Below, piece after piece: positions 52,269 through 62,541 of a DNA stretch of 64,000 nt. Source of the stretch: Lasioglossum baleicum (taxonomy: Eukaryota; Arthropoda; Insecta; Hymenoptera; Halictidae); the NCBI RefSeq assembly GCF_051020765.1, contig NC_134929.1, positions 5,234,786-5,298,785 of the forward strand, read 5' to 3'. The translations under genes were made by a program, and so were the position numbers. Below the pieces are notes generated by a model. It was not told the origin of the DNA. It worked only from the letters and a program-made list of their open reading frames with translations, and searched no databases. Numbering within the stretch: the first letter of the stretch is position 1; each line of letters starts with the position of its first letter.

Positions 52269-55200
52269 ATGTACGTGCCGATGGCCGCTACATACGCTAT
52301 TTCGCGAAAGCAGTTGTTAAAAGTATGGTTCAACGAAACGAGTAAGGAGATGAAAATTACGCAAATATTTCAGTATGTCCTTGATTATTTTTGTATTGAA
52401 GATATTAATGAGGAAATAGAAAATGGTATTCAAAATCGTATTAGAAAATTAGCCTATATTATGTCTCAGAGATGGACAAAGAGTTGTCGCATAAAAGAAA
52501 AATTTGAGAAAAAGAATTCTTCATGGTTGAAAGGATTTACTTACTTCCCTGAACTACAAACCAATATACAACAGCAGCTGTCAACATCTAAAGGCCCTGG
52601 TCGGCCTAGAAAACTATTTGATAACGGATGTGAAAAAACAAAAAGACGCCGAATTCAAAAACTAGTAGAATCACATAGCAATAACGAAATTGTGTATGCT
52701 GCATAAGTAAGTTTAAGATCAGAAGGAAAGCGTAGTGCAGCTTATATAGTGAAACGGGCTTCTTCTGCCAATTCTTCTACAGAATTACAAGAAATAAAAC
52801 AACAATTTCAAACGCCACAAATTGAAAGAGAGAAAATTAGCAAGGTAGAAGCACTAGCTACATTTTTGGATGGAAAAATGACGAAACGGGCGTATGAGAC
52901 AGTGCAACAACGCTTAAATATGCATGAATTAAATGCTTTTCCTTCATATCCTTACATACTTGAAGCTAAAAAGGGATGCTATCCCGAGGAAATTAAAATT
53001 ACTGAAATTTCCGCAGAGGTACCTTTACAATCTCTAATCGAGCATACTATTAAACGTCTTTGTGCAGTTCAACGAGAAGTATTGTTGCAATTGAAACAGA
53101 AAATATATGATCCTATAATTATATTTAAATGGGGCTGTGATGGGACCTTTGGCATGTACAAAGCAGGTACAGAGCAGGTACAAACAACGCTTCCGAGAAT
53201 GTGATGAAAAGCAAGAAGACAATTCAATGTTTGTAGTATCACTGGTACCATTGCAAATGTTTTTTAAAGAAGAAGATAATAAGATAATATTATGGCAAAA
53301 TAGGGTACCATCAAGCACTAGATTTTGTAGACCAATAAAAATATTGTTACGATTTTGAAAATAAGGAATTAATCAAAGTTGAAACAGAAAAGATAGAAAA
53401 TGAAATAAAAACATTAAATTCTATAAAAATAATGATAGAAGAAAAAGAAATAAATATAAAACCAGTACTTCTTTTTACGATGGTTGATGGTAAAAATTTC
53501 TAACACTTTGATGGATGTGTCTTCTCAAAAATGTTATATATGTGGATGTGGACCTCGTGATATGAACTGTAACGTTGCCCGTATTCGACCGGCTTGTTGA
53601 CCGGCGGAAACGGTCAACCCCGAGAATTTACAGCCGCTGAGGACGGGCCGTGCGCGGCCGCGCGGACACGGTCCTCTCGGGACAAAGGTAATTGACGAGA
53701 AGAGTCGAATCGGACGCTAAGTATTGTTCGGGCGCCAGGTACTCGGAAGTACCGCACTAAGAAACACGAAAGTCTCGAGTTCGAGGACGTCGAACACGAG
53801 CTGCGACTCTTCTCGCGATCACGAACGAACTTCGACGACACGGACTGCCAGGAATTCGGACACAGGGAATAACGGGGACAGCCCTCGCGGCAGGACGGAT
53901 CTCGCAGGTCGGAAATGACTCGAAACAATTAGGGCTCGAATGAATTTATTCGTTGTCAGGAGATAAATTACAGAGGGGCGGCCACGTGGCCGCAACCCGG
54001 GAGCCCGCGCTCCTTGTACACTTGTGCGATGGATCGTCGTTCGCGGAGCGCGTGATTCGAGACTTCGCGATTCTAGAAAGTACGGTACGACGGTACAATG
54101 CACGTCTCAACGGAGACGGGATTCGCGAAACGCTGATGTTCGGCGTAGTCTCGACGGACCGGCGCGCGATTGCCGAGCGCGATGGACACTATTTTCCCGA
54201 ATTCGCAGTTCCCGAAATTATCCTTTCTCGACGCGGCTCCTAGAGGAAGACTTCCGACTACTCGAAGGGGAGACTGTTCGCGAAGGCTCAAAGCGTCTCG
54301 GAGAGTACGCGAGCACCAATGCACGAGGCCCAAGGCCTCGGCAATCACCAATGGTCCGAGGACGATGCGCACTCGCTTCGTCCTCGCACTAAATATCGAG
54401 CCAACCCGAAATGCTAACGAGGATCACTTAATCGACTTACCGTGCTGCGTTCAGCGATTCTTAATACAGTGGCCGGAACTCAGGGCCTTCGCTCGGGAAT
54501 TGTCCTCGGAAGTGTCGCGAAGAAAAACCACCCGCGACGCGTACTCGTTCTGTTCGACGGAACCCGGAAAAATGTGTGCGGCAGCGAAATTACGGAAACC
54601 TGACTGATCGGTTCTAGTACCAGCGCGACAGTGATCCTTCGTCGCATCGACGGAGCGCTTCGATTCTCGATCTCCCCACTCCTTTCGTCTTGCCGAAATT
54701 CCCTATGGGCGCACCCGCAACGCAACTACCCTAGTCGCAGGATCGACCTATCAGAACGGGTCGTTGGACCCACGACCTGTCAAACACCAATGGCCGATCG
54801 TCGAAGGCGATCGGCGAGGACTCGTCCTCTTAGGCGCTCCTCCGCACCACCCTTGCCGGGGCCGACTGTAGGAGGGTGAGACGCCGGCTGGACCACCAAA
54901 ATGCCGATGTTACGTTGTTGCAGCCCCATTGTCCTGGCACGTCGTCTCCGAGTTTACGGGCTCGTGTGCATCGGTGCCTTTTGCCACTTCTCCGGATCCG
55001 GAATGGTTTTTGTTGGCGGCCAATATTTCGTCGTCGGGTGATCCTTTGGGTGCGGGGCGCCTTGTCGGTATTTGTTGCTTCCTAGGCACGCTCCCGAGAG
55101 TAGTTGCTCTCGGTGCGTGCAACAGATGGCATTAGAAGCGATTCTCGATTTGAATCTCTTCCTCAAGGAGCGTTCTAAGTTGCGGGTGGTTCTTGCATAC

Positions 55201-55960
55201 ACTAACGGTCGGTCCGGTTCACTCCCGATACGGTTCTCTGACCGTTTATCAAACGGAGAAGTGACGTCGCAGACTTGCAACGTCACAGAACAAACCATCA
55301 TCAGCTGCAATTTCGGACATTCCATCAGCTTATAGATTTGGCCTATCACCTTTACATATGAAAATTCGTTGTTTCGAATGTTTAATTAAAATTTCCTATC
55401 GGTTGGAAATTCGAGAAAAAATAGTAAAGAAGGAAAACAAAGAAAAGTTAGCGAAAAGAAAGAAGGAAATACAGAAAAGATTTTGGAACAAAATGGGTTT
55501 ACTCGTTGACGTAGTAAAGCCTGGTTATGGCACATCTAATGATGGCAATACAGCTCGTCGTTTTTTTGAAAACCCGTTGCTATCAAGTGCCATAACGGGC
55601 TTAGATGAAAATTTAATAAGTCGGTTCTCTGTTATGCTGCAAACTATTTCACGTGGATATGAAATAGATCCTAATAAATTCAAAAAATTTGCTTCAGATA
55701 CGTTAGAAAAATATTTGAGCCTATATCCATGGTATCTTCTCCCACCAACAGTGCATAAATTGCTTATGCATGGGTCAGAAATAATTAAACATGCCATGCT
55801 GCCGATTGGCCAGCTCTCCGAAGAAGCACAAGAGTGTAGGCACAAGGAAATAAAAAAGTACAGAGAAGGAAATACGAGAAAATGTTCACGGGAATCCACA
55901 ATGGAAGATATATTCTATATGTTATTAGTTACCTTTATCTTTTATACATCGGAGATATAG
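52269..55960 (+). pseudogene. Transib transposase, second copy, split by a solo LTR
   Basis: It is homologous to the intact 667-residue transposase. 52269-52703 gives the N terminus (GRPRKLF...KTKRRRIQKLV), and a TAA at 52704-52706 breaks the same frame. 52749-53150 continues to KWGCDGT (candidate catalytic Asp). A frameshift near 53150 follows, then 53137-53355 with FCRPIKIL, and the CYICG knuckle at ~53535. An LTR is inserted at 53568 within codons just after it. The gene resumes at 55288 in the matching frame, through GTSNDGNTARRFF, HKLLMHGSEI and SEEAQECRHKEIKKYR (candidate catalytic Glu). Clearly inactive. Confidence 0.87.
53568..55287 (-). mobile_element. Solo LTR, family X, copy 2, inside a transposase gene
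   Basis: In its own (minus) orientation it starts TGTGACGTTGC at 55287 and ends GCAACGTTACA at 53568, with GAAC on both sides (53564-53567 and 55288-55291). The two halves of the transposase gene rejoin in frame if the LTR and one GAAC are ignored, which proves the insertion. Shares GGCGCCCGAAC, GTCCCGAGAGGACC and a TAAATTCTCGG block with copy 1. Confidence 0.92.
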
Positions 55961-56120
55961 AAATATAAGGAAAACATCCGTTTGTTATAATTTTTATGTT
56001 CAATTCCATCATGACAAAAAAGTAAACATCATAATTGTAATTATCAAATATCAAGAGGATGTAAATTAGTCGAAAACAATTTTGTCCACCTAAAATCGAA
56101 ACATTTACCACTGTGCGTCG

Positions 56121-56740
56121 ATCACCTCAGCGGAAGGCAGCCAATCCAGACGCGTCGCAGCCGGAGAGCCATCGAATCGCCGAGCGCCAAGGACCGTCGC
56201 GCAGGGCTAGGCCCTGTCCGAAAATCTATCCGCGATAGGTCTAACTGCGTGCGGGGGGACAAGAGCGGTAAGGGGGGGGGGGGACGCTCCGCTTCCGCGT
56301 TCCCGAGTCACACCGAGAGAGATCACTTCTTCGTTGGCTGTAGCGAAACGTAGTCGCATCATTAGACTCTATATCATTGCGTAATACAATAGTATTTTTG
56401 CGTTATTGTGAATTGAAGCTGCCGGAATAGAGGGACGAGTACGAGACACCATCCATCGTTGCCCTGGGTAAGCTTCTGCCCCAGTTCTCATTTCGGTAAA
56501 TTGATCTTTCTCGCGTTGGCTCGGTAGTGTGTCGTGTCCGCGATCGCGTCGTCGAATCACCGACGTGGCTTCGCAGCTGCCGGTATTTGCGAAGTCTAAG
56601 ATTCCATTCGCGAACGGGAGGAACCCGTCGGTCAACGGGCGTGCGAAGAAAATACATTTAGCGGGTGTTAGCCTCAATAGAGGTCGGTTGTAGGGATCCG
56701 CGCTGTCCGGACCTCGACAGGCGCGGTGACGGAGTTAGCG
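56121..56740 (+). mobile_element. LTR Y, distal part, GC-rich, non-coding
   Basis: It continues after the Transib CGTCG duplication. A G12 run lies at ~56271-56283. No LTR end with AAAC (the duplication expected from 40271-40274) could be found, so the right boundary is open. Confidence 0.35.
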
Positions 56741-57137
56741 GAGACGAGCCACCATTCTTTTAGCGAACGTCACGTCGTCTATCGTTTCTTACCGAAACGG
56801 TAGCGACACCGAGTATTTACAAGCGATATCGCTGGGCCACGTTCGGCCGCGCGAAACGTGGTCCACCCGGGACAAAAATTGTACGCAGGCTCATCATCTC
56901 TCGAGATCTTTTACGTGAAGTTCGGGCGCCGGGCACGGAAGATGCCACGCTAAATTCGCAAGTGCGAACACTTCGAGAGACAATCGTACGAGCCTGCGAC
57001 AATCGATATTACACGAAGATGATACGCTATTGGTCGCAGGATACTGGTCGCGGCAGGAAGGTTTCTCACGCAATAAACACTCTCGTACGATTTTGGTTAA
57101 CAAAATTTATTGTTCCGATGTTACACCAACGATGCCG
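56741..57137 (-). mobile_element. LTR fragment in reverse orientation
   Basis: On the minus strand it carries the block order seen near the 3' end of family X: GGCGCCCGAAC, then GTCCCGGGTGGACC, CGCGCGGCC and TAAATACTCGG. A candidate start is TGTAACATCGG at 57137. Internal similarity only; boundaries are uncertain. Confidence 0.45.
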
Positions 57138-58052
57138 ACAGCGACCGGCAGCGTTTCGAGGTTAACCGACGCGTAACAGGTGATCGGCAACGGCAACTCG
57201 TTGTACGCGCGCCTCGACCTTTTCTGGTCCTTTTCTTTACGCTACGAATCCGGCAGCAACGTGATTTTAATGTCGGCGCACGCGATCTTCGCGTTCTACG
57301 CCCGGATTCGGATGGAATACGCGTTATAACAATCTTCTCGTCGGCACAACGAATCGCGGAAATACGACGAGAGCACGTGGCTAAACGTGGCGAGGGTTTA
57401 GTAAATGGTGTAATGGGGTTGGCAGCCCGGAGACCTGTAGAAAATAAGCCAGAAAAAACTCGGTTCTGAACGGGGCTTGGTTTGAAAGATTGAGGGCCTG
57501 AGTAGTCTGAAAGGTGTGAAGCGGTGTGCTTGTGCAGTAGTACCCAGAGGACGGCAAGCAGTGTCCAGGGAACGTCCCAGACCTGGATAGTCCCTCGCGC
57601 TAATCAGTGCTTCCATCAGTCGTAGTAGAACCACGTGGAAAAATAGTTTATTAGTTATTAAGTTAATATCGAGGTCAAGGTATACGGGGAAGGGCTGTGG
57701 ATCTCAAACTACCGTGGTGCTGGTGCGATAAAAAGGGGACCCCTCCTACCTGCAAAAACAGGCGCCTACCGGCTTCGGAGCATAGGGAGAGTGAAGGAGT
57801 TTGGAACCGTGTATCGTTGGTGGCGCCCGGAATCAGGACACAAGTCGTCTAGGGCATGGACCCTATCCTCGCAGGCGTGAAGGAGCCACGGCTAGCGGGA
57901 GGTACCTTGGTTAGGCCAGCACGTCACCCGTTCTTCGGTTCTGGGAGTGTCGGAGGTGCCAACTGATGACGTAGGACGGTCTCTGCTCTCCTAATTTTTT
58001 CGGGTGTTTTTGTAGGAAGATAAAAACACGTCCACCCCCCTTATATTTTCTG
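57138..58052 (+). other. Leader or LTR of an unidentified retroelement
   Basis: 57138-57480 shows nothing recognisable. From ~57480 the sequence is LTR/leader-like, and TGGCGCCCGGAATCAGGA at ~57835 resembles a primer-binding site. It leads into the long ORF pair at 58053. Confidence 0.4.
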
Positions 58053-58937
58053 ATGGTGACACTTGATCATATGTTTCATATGCTCTCAAGTGTTATCATC
58101 TCCGTCAGACAAAGGTCTGAACAGCATCTGGTTCGTGTGTTATCATTTGACAATAGAGTAGCAGCTACTTTACGACTCCTGTTGGGCGTGGTGGTATTAG
58201 TGTGTTTACTAATCACAGGATTGTTAGTCAATATGTTTCGGAGAGGAAAGAAGAAGGAGGACACTGAATCAAGCGGGGGTTCAGAAGGTGACGGGCCTGC
58301 ACCAGTGGACGACATGATGATCCGTTTGCAAGGGGTGCAGGCTCAGTTAAGGGGCGAGTGCGATACCTCGGATGACGAGGACCCATTCGACCCTGATATG
58401 CCGGCGGAGCTAAGTCGGAGCTGCAAGAGGCTCCGGGAAGATGTGCCAACGCCACCACAGTTGGACAGTCCCAGGTATCCAAGTGAGAGGGAAAGTACAG
58501 AGGAGGACACCTCGGCCATTAGTGAGGTGGCACCGGGGATGGCTTTCAACAGGGCTGTGGGGCGCGACAGTAACAGTCCAGTGGAGGATGGGCATGAGAC
58601 GGTTCCTCAGAACTTCTTCAGTGGGGATTTGGGCCAGATGGCCAACCGCATATTGGAGTTGGCAGCAGACGAGGGTGGCAGTGATCGCGCAGAGTCAGAC
58701 CGTCTCAGACTTTGGGTGATGTATTCCGGGGCAGGGATGGCACTCCCGACGTACATAAACAAAAGGCCCCTTACTCGGTGGGAGGCGGAGGGAGAGCGTT
58801 TCTCACCTGACGCCAGGGAGGAAGAAAGGCCGACGACCATGGGGGGGGGAAGAGCCGAGTGGTCGGAAGGTCGGAGGCGGGTACGAGCGCCACGAAGAAG
58901 ACGGCGCAAGCGCGGTCTGCGCGGGGGTTGGGTCTAA
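58053..58937 (+). CDS. Unrecognised gag-like ORF, part 1
   Basis: 294 residues, not recognised. As read from 58053 there is a strongly hydrophobic segment at residues 38-60 followed by RRGKKK; if translation starts at the next good ATG (58233) this segment is leader and not protein. The remainder is acidic and Ser/Pro-rich, then helical (GQMANRILELAADEGG), ending in a basic tail after a G9 run at 58841-58849. The next frame (-1) is open from that run onward, so parts 1 and 2 are probably one protein. Confidence 0.5.
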   Translation: MVTLDHMFHMLSSVIISVRQRSEQHLVRVLSFDNRVAATLRLLLGVVVLVCLLITGLLVNMFRRGKKKEDTESSGGSEGDGPAPVDDMMIRLQGVQAQLRGECDTSDDEDPFDPDMPAELSRSCKRLREDVPTPPQLDSPRYPSERESTEEDTSAISEVAPGMAFNRAVGRDSNSPVEDGHETVPQNFFSGDLGQMANRILELAADEGGSDRAESDRLRLWVMYSGAGMALPTYINKRPLTRWEAEGERFSPDAREEERPTTMGGGRAEWSEGRRRVRAPRRRRRKRGLRGGWV

Positions 58938-59863
58938 GGGCGAGTGCAATGGCAAATAGGGTAAGGTCCGACCCCATGAGGGTGTTAGGAGTGCTGGGTT
59001 CCGGGGGGGTGGGGGGAATCGGAAAATGGGTGATCCAGATAACACGCGCTGTCATGGGGAAGGGAATAGGTGAGGGCGCACTTCGTGGTTGGGCGGTTAA
59101 AGCTCCCGATTGGGCCGGGTCTGACAGAAGGAGGTTCGCGCAGGGGGTGAAGGACGGCGTGGAGTTGTGGGCGAACGGGGAAGGAGGGGCAGACACCGCC
59201 GATGTCGATCAGGTAGAGGACCCAAATTCGAAGAGGAAAGGTAAATCCAGCGGGACCGTAGCCATCGGAGATGGAAGCGAGCGGTGGGATGGGGATGTTC
59301 TGCTCGCGCGTGACGCTTTTTCAAGATTGCTTATCACCAGCCCTGTGGCTGCAAGCGTCCGTGCGGGGGGAGTATGTCCGTTCTGTCTGTTCGGCGAGAT
59401 CTCTGGTTCCATGGCCGCTGAAACTGTGCAGTACGGCGGGCGGGCATGTAGAAGTTACGGCGAGAAAGAACTAACTGAGAGGCTCGAAAGAGGGTTGTTA
59501 AACGTGGGTTGGTTGGAGGCCGCAGCGGCAGCACATAACAAGGAAATGCATGCCACGAACGGTAACATCGACTGTATATACGACAATCTCCCAAAGAGGA
59601 CGAAGATAATGGACTACATGCATGGCATGTACTGGTACATGGCCACAATACAGGAAGATTCGGCCAGGCAGGAGGCGTCTGCAGTCGCCAAGCTAACGAG
59701 CGAGCTCCCAAAAGTATACTATTCGCGTAAAGCACAACGCGGCCACCAGGCATTCACAAACACGGGGACAATCGATCAAGCAGTCGAACGTGCCCATTTC
59801 GCGTTGAAAATCGAAAGAAGGGAACACCGGATCTCGGCACGCGTATTAGACCATCTCGTGTGA
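58859..59863 (+). CDS. Unrecognised gag-like ORF, part 2
   Basis: 334 residues in the -1 frame relative to part 1, overlapping by 79 bases. It contains a Gly-rich segment, one CPFC pair near residue 173, and a helical C terminus with Ala-rich and Tyr/Met-rich stretches. No zinc knuckle is seen. It ends at a TGA formed where a Gypsy pol sequence begins, so its natural end may be lost. It follows a primer-site-like sequence, hence gag-like by position only. Confidence 0.45.
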   Translation: MVGRSEAGTSATKKTAQARSARGLGLRASAMANRVRSDPMRVLGVLGSGGVGGIGKWVIQITRAVMGKGIGEGALRGWAVKAPDWAGSDRRRFAQGVKDGVELWANGEGGADTADVDQVEDPNSKRKGKSSGTVAIGDGSERWDGDVLLARDAFSRLLITSPVAASVRAGGVCPFCLFGEISGSMAAETVQYGGRACRSYGEKELTERLERGLLNVGWLEAAAAAHNKEMHATNGNIDCIYDNLPKRTKIMDYMHGMYWYMATIQEDSARQEASAVAKLTSELPKVYYSRKAQRGHQAFTNTGTIDQAVERAHFALKIERREHRISARVLDHLV

Positions 59864-60638
59864 CCCCTCTCCTGTTAGGTACAGATTCGATTGCACTCTT
59901 CAGGATTGTAGCGGAATACCACAACGCGATCTGGTATTTTGCGTCTCATCCAAATGAGCAATTTCCCTTTGATGACGCTCCACCAGCCACCGTATGCTGT
60001 GGATTACAGATCTTGAATGGTTCGGAAAAAGATCGTTTAACGAAATTCCTCGAGACCGAGCTGCCGGAGTTTGAAAAGATCAAGGGATTGACCGACTTGA
60101 TCAGCCACCGTATAGACGTGGGCGACCATCCACCCATTAAGCAACGCTATTATGCCGTCTCTCCAAAAATTCAGGAGGCTATTTACGCCGAGGTGGACAC
60201 CTTGTTGGCGAACGGCATAATAGAACCGTCGCAAAGTGGCTGGTCAAGTCCAATAGTAATGGTTAAAAAGTCCAACGGAAAATATCGTTTCTGTTTGGAC
60301 TTTAGAAAGGTGAACGAGGTCTCGAGGAAAGACGCGTACCCATTACCGCTCATGACTCAGATTTTAGATAAATTACGATCCGCAAAGTACATTTCAACCC
60401 TCGATCTCAGTCAGGCCTATTTTCAGATTCCATTAGAATCTAAGAGTTGCGAGATTACCGCGTTTACGGTGCCGGGTAAAGGACTTTTTCAATTCCGTAG
60501 GATGCCATATGGGCTGACGGGGGCCCCGGCTACATTTCAACGATTGCTAGACCGTCTAATTGGGCCTGAGATGGAGCCCCACGCGTTCTCTTATTTAGAT
60601 GACGTAATCATCGTCACAAAAACATTCGAGGAACATCT
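59864..60638 (+). pseudogene. Gypsy RT fragment, cut by a downstream LTR
   Basis: It starts with the end of a protease domain (TPLLLGTDS), then RT: GIIEPSQSGWSSP, FCLDFRKVN, GLFQFRRMPYGL and the catalytic SYLDDVII (~60592-60615). The protease active site is missing. At 60639 an LTR starts (TGTAACGG), which truncates RT just after its catalytic motif. The left junction with the unidentified ORF suggests a chimera of two elements. Confidence 0.85.
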
Positions 60639-61544
60639 TGTAACGGTTACATCCTTACCGGCGCGAAACTATCCCCATCAGAGACCACCGCCGGAACCCC
60701 GCGCCCGCCGCACCGACAAACACGCCGCGAAACCGCGAGCGCAACTCGCGGCCGCGAGAGGGCCGCCGCGGCGAACCAGTTTCTCGCGAGAGAAACTGAG
60801 CACGCTCGGGGATAATTACCCCGAGCAATCAACGATAAGGAAGTCAGTGCACCACCGTCTACCGACCAGTAGTCCTCCGTGACGAACACCGACCGACACC
60901 GTGTGCCAGACTTTGGAAGCGAGAGTGAGTGAGCGAATGAGCGAGCGACTCCCTAATCCTGTGATCATACCTCCACCCGACCAACCGTCCTTCCTGGCCC
61001 AAGTGGTGAAATACCGACGGGAGTCCCTCCACCTCAGTGGCGAAACGCCGAGTAGGAATCATCCGGCCCAAGTGGTGAAACACCGACGGGAGTCCCTCCA
61101 CCTCAGTGGCGAAACGCCGAGTAGGAACCAACCCGGCCCAAGTGGTGAAATACCGACGGGAGTCCCTCCACCTCAGTGGCGAAACGCCGAGTAGGAACCA
61201 ACCCGGCCCAAGTGGTGAAACACCGACGGGAGTCCCTCCACCTCAGTGGCGAAACGCCGAGCAGGTACCAATCCAGCCCCAGTGGCGAAAGCCGAGTGGG
61301 AATCCGCCGCGAACGCCGAGCCACAGCGCCTCCGCTACCCCGAGCGTCCGCCACACCGAGCGTCCGCCACACCGAGCGTCCGCTAAACCGAGCGTTCCGC
61401 CAAACCGAGCGTCCGCTACACCGAGCAAGCGCTAGTACCGGCCGTCCACCGCGACGTAGGTCCACCTTGGCTCTTCGAGGTTCCGCGACCTTGGACAGCC
61501 GATTGACGCGGCAACGCCTTCCAACGCACCGAGTAACCGTCACA
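60639..61544 (+). mobile_element. 5' LTR of the right-edge Gypsy element
   Basis: TGTAACGGTTAC at the start mirrors GTAACCGTCACA at the end. A primer site follows two bases later. The 4 bases before it are ATCT; the matching duplication lies outside the window. The LTR contains a four-unit tandem array and a shorter array of CCGAGCGTCCGC units (61316-61440). Confidence 0.88.
60996..61270. repeat. Four ~70 bp tandem units in the LTR
   Basis: Units start at 60996, 61065, 61135 and 61205 with GGCCCAAGTGGTGAAA. Each contains the small hairpin GGCGAAACGCC. They differ by a few bases (ATACC/ACACC alternation). Confidence 0.9.
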
Positions 61545-61546
61545 AA

Positions 61547-61561
61547 TGGCGCCCGAACAGG
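61547..61561 (+). promoter_or_regulatory. Primer-binding site, tRNA-Lys type
   Basis: TGGCGCCCGAACAGG, identical over 15 bases to the site of the minus-strand Gypsy at 8037-8053. Confidence 0.88.
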
Positions 61562-61585
61562 TTTGACATTACGGAAGGGCCACGA

Positions 61586-61747
61586 ATGAGCGATAAAGTA
61601 GGCTGGGTCTACCTGTTACGCAAAACAGAACTGATAGAGGAGGCAGAGAAGCGAGGAATCGACGTCACCGGAACCGTCGAAGAACTCCGAGCACGGATTA
61701 CCGCACACCTCCGCACTGAGATACCTCCGACCCCACACACTCCATGA
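61586..61747 (+). CDS. Small SAP-motif ORF at the start of gag
   Basis: 53 residues. Residues ~10-42 (LLRKTELIEEAEKRGIDV, then TVEELRARI) fit the SAP DNA-binding motif that some Gypsy Gags carry at the N terminus. It ends at TGA 61745-61747, which overlaps the ATG of the main gag frame as ATGA. Either a frameshift has cut the natural Gag N terminus, or the two are expressed by termination-reinitiation. Confidence 0.55.
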   Translation: MSDKVGWVYLLRKTELIEEAEKRGIDVTGTVEELRARITAHLRTEIPPTPHTP

Positions 61748-62541
61748 TGGAAAAGATGCGGAAGTGGGGAATCCACTACGACGGTGGGAAAGGAGCTGAA
61801 GACTTCCTTGACCAATTGGAGAGCTTCCGGAAGGGGTACGGGGCAGATCCAGAGGAGGTCCTACCGGGGCTAGCTATAGTTTTCCGAGGAAATGCACTCC
61901 GGTGGTATTGGAACAAAAACGACCAATGGAAAACGTGGAAGGATTTCTGCCAGGACTTCCACCAGAGGTACCTACCACGGGAGCGGCTCCTAGATTTGGA
62001 GGACAGAATACGTGACCGACTCCAGAAGCCAGGAGAGGCGGTAGAGGAATACTTCGACGAGATGGAAACGATGATGCGTAGGCACGGAGGTTTAAGTCCG
62101 GAACAACGTCTGGAACGGACATACAGGAACCTACGGGCGGAGTTCAGGAAGTTCATCCGTAAGACAGATGTCCGCTCAGTAGACGAGCTCACGGATCGAG
62201 CACAGGAGCTCGAAAGAACGCTAAGGGAGGAACGCCAGCAGCAAGCAGCCTACCAAACAAGGAAAACGCCAGACAGCATCGACGAAGTCAGCAGCAGTTA
62301 CGACCGCGCTACATGCTGTTGGAGGTGCGGCCAGCGAGGCCACAACCGAAGGGAATGTCGAAGGACACCACGGTTATTCTGCTCCTACTGCGGGAAGGAA
62401 GGCCGAACAACCGCTCGCTGTCCGTGCAATGACCTGCCGGGAAATGCCAACCAGACCGGAGGGAGAGGCACTGTCCGGTCATACCCCAGCTTTATGCCTC
62501 GCAAGGAACCGGCACCGACGACCGAATCTTCGTCAAGGTAG
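61744..62541 (+). CDS. gag: Gypsy-type Gag
   Basis: 265 residues with the capsid-like region (LPGLAIVFRGNALRWYWNK, DFCQDFHQRYLP, EAVEEYFDEMETMMRR) and two C-terminal knuckles. CWRCGQRGHNRREC is canonical; CSYCGKEGRTTARC has Arg where His is expected. It is related to the Gag at 6736-7698, whose second knuckle also lacks its His. Pol overlaps in the -1 frame. Confidence 0.9.
   Translation: MMEKMRKWGIHYDGGKGAEDFLDQLESFRKGYGADPEEVLPGLAIVFRGNALRWYWNKNDQWKTWKDFCQDFHQRYLPRERLLDLEDRIRDRLQKPGEAVEEYFDEMETMMRRHGGLSPEQRLERTYRNLRAEFRKFIRKTDVRSVDELTDRAQELERTLREERQQQAAYQTRKTPDSIDEVSSSYDRATCCWRCGQRGHNRRECRRTPRLFCSYCGKEGRTTARCPCNDLPGNANQTGGRGTVRSYPSFMPRKEPAPTTESSSR

Larger units (their letters stand above)
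48100..56115 (+). mobile_element. Transib element 4 with nested piggyBac and solo LTR
   Basis: The ends CACAGTGGTAAA and, inverted at 56115, the same sequence are followed on both sides by TGGACAAAATT. The element is flanked by CGTCG (48095-48099 and 56116-56120). It is 8.0 kb, of which 3.0 kb is a piggyBac and 1.7 kb a solo LTR; the remaining ~3.25 kb holds a decayed transposase gene. Confidence 0.9.
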
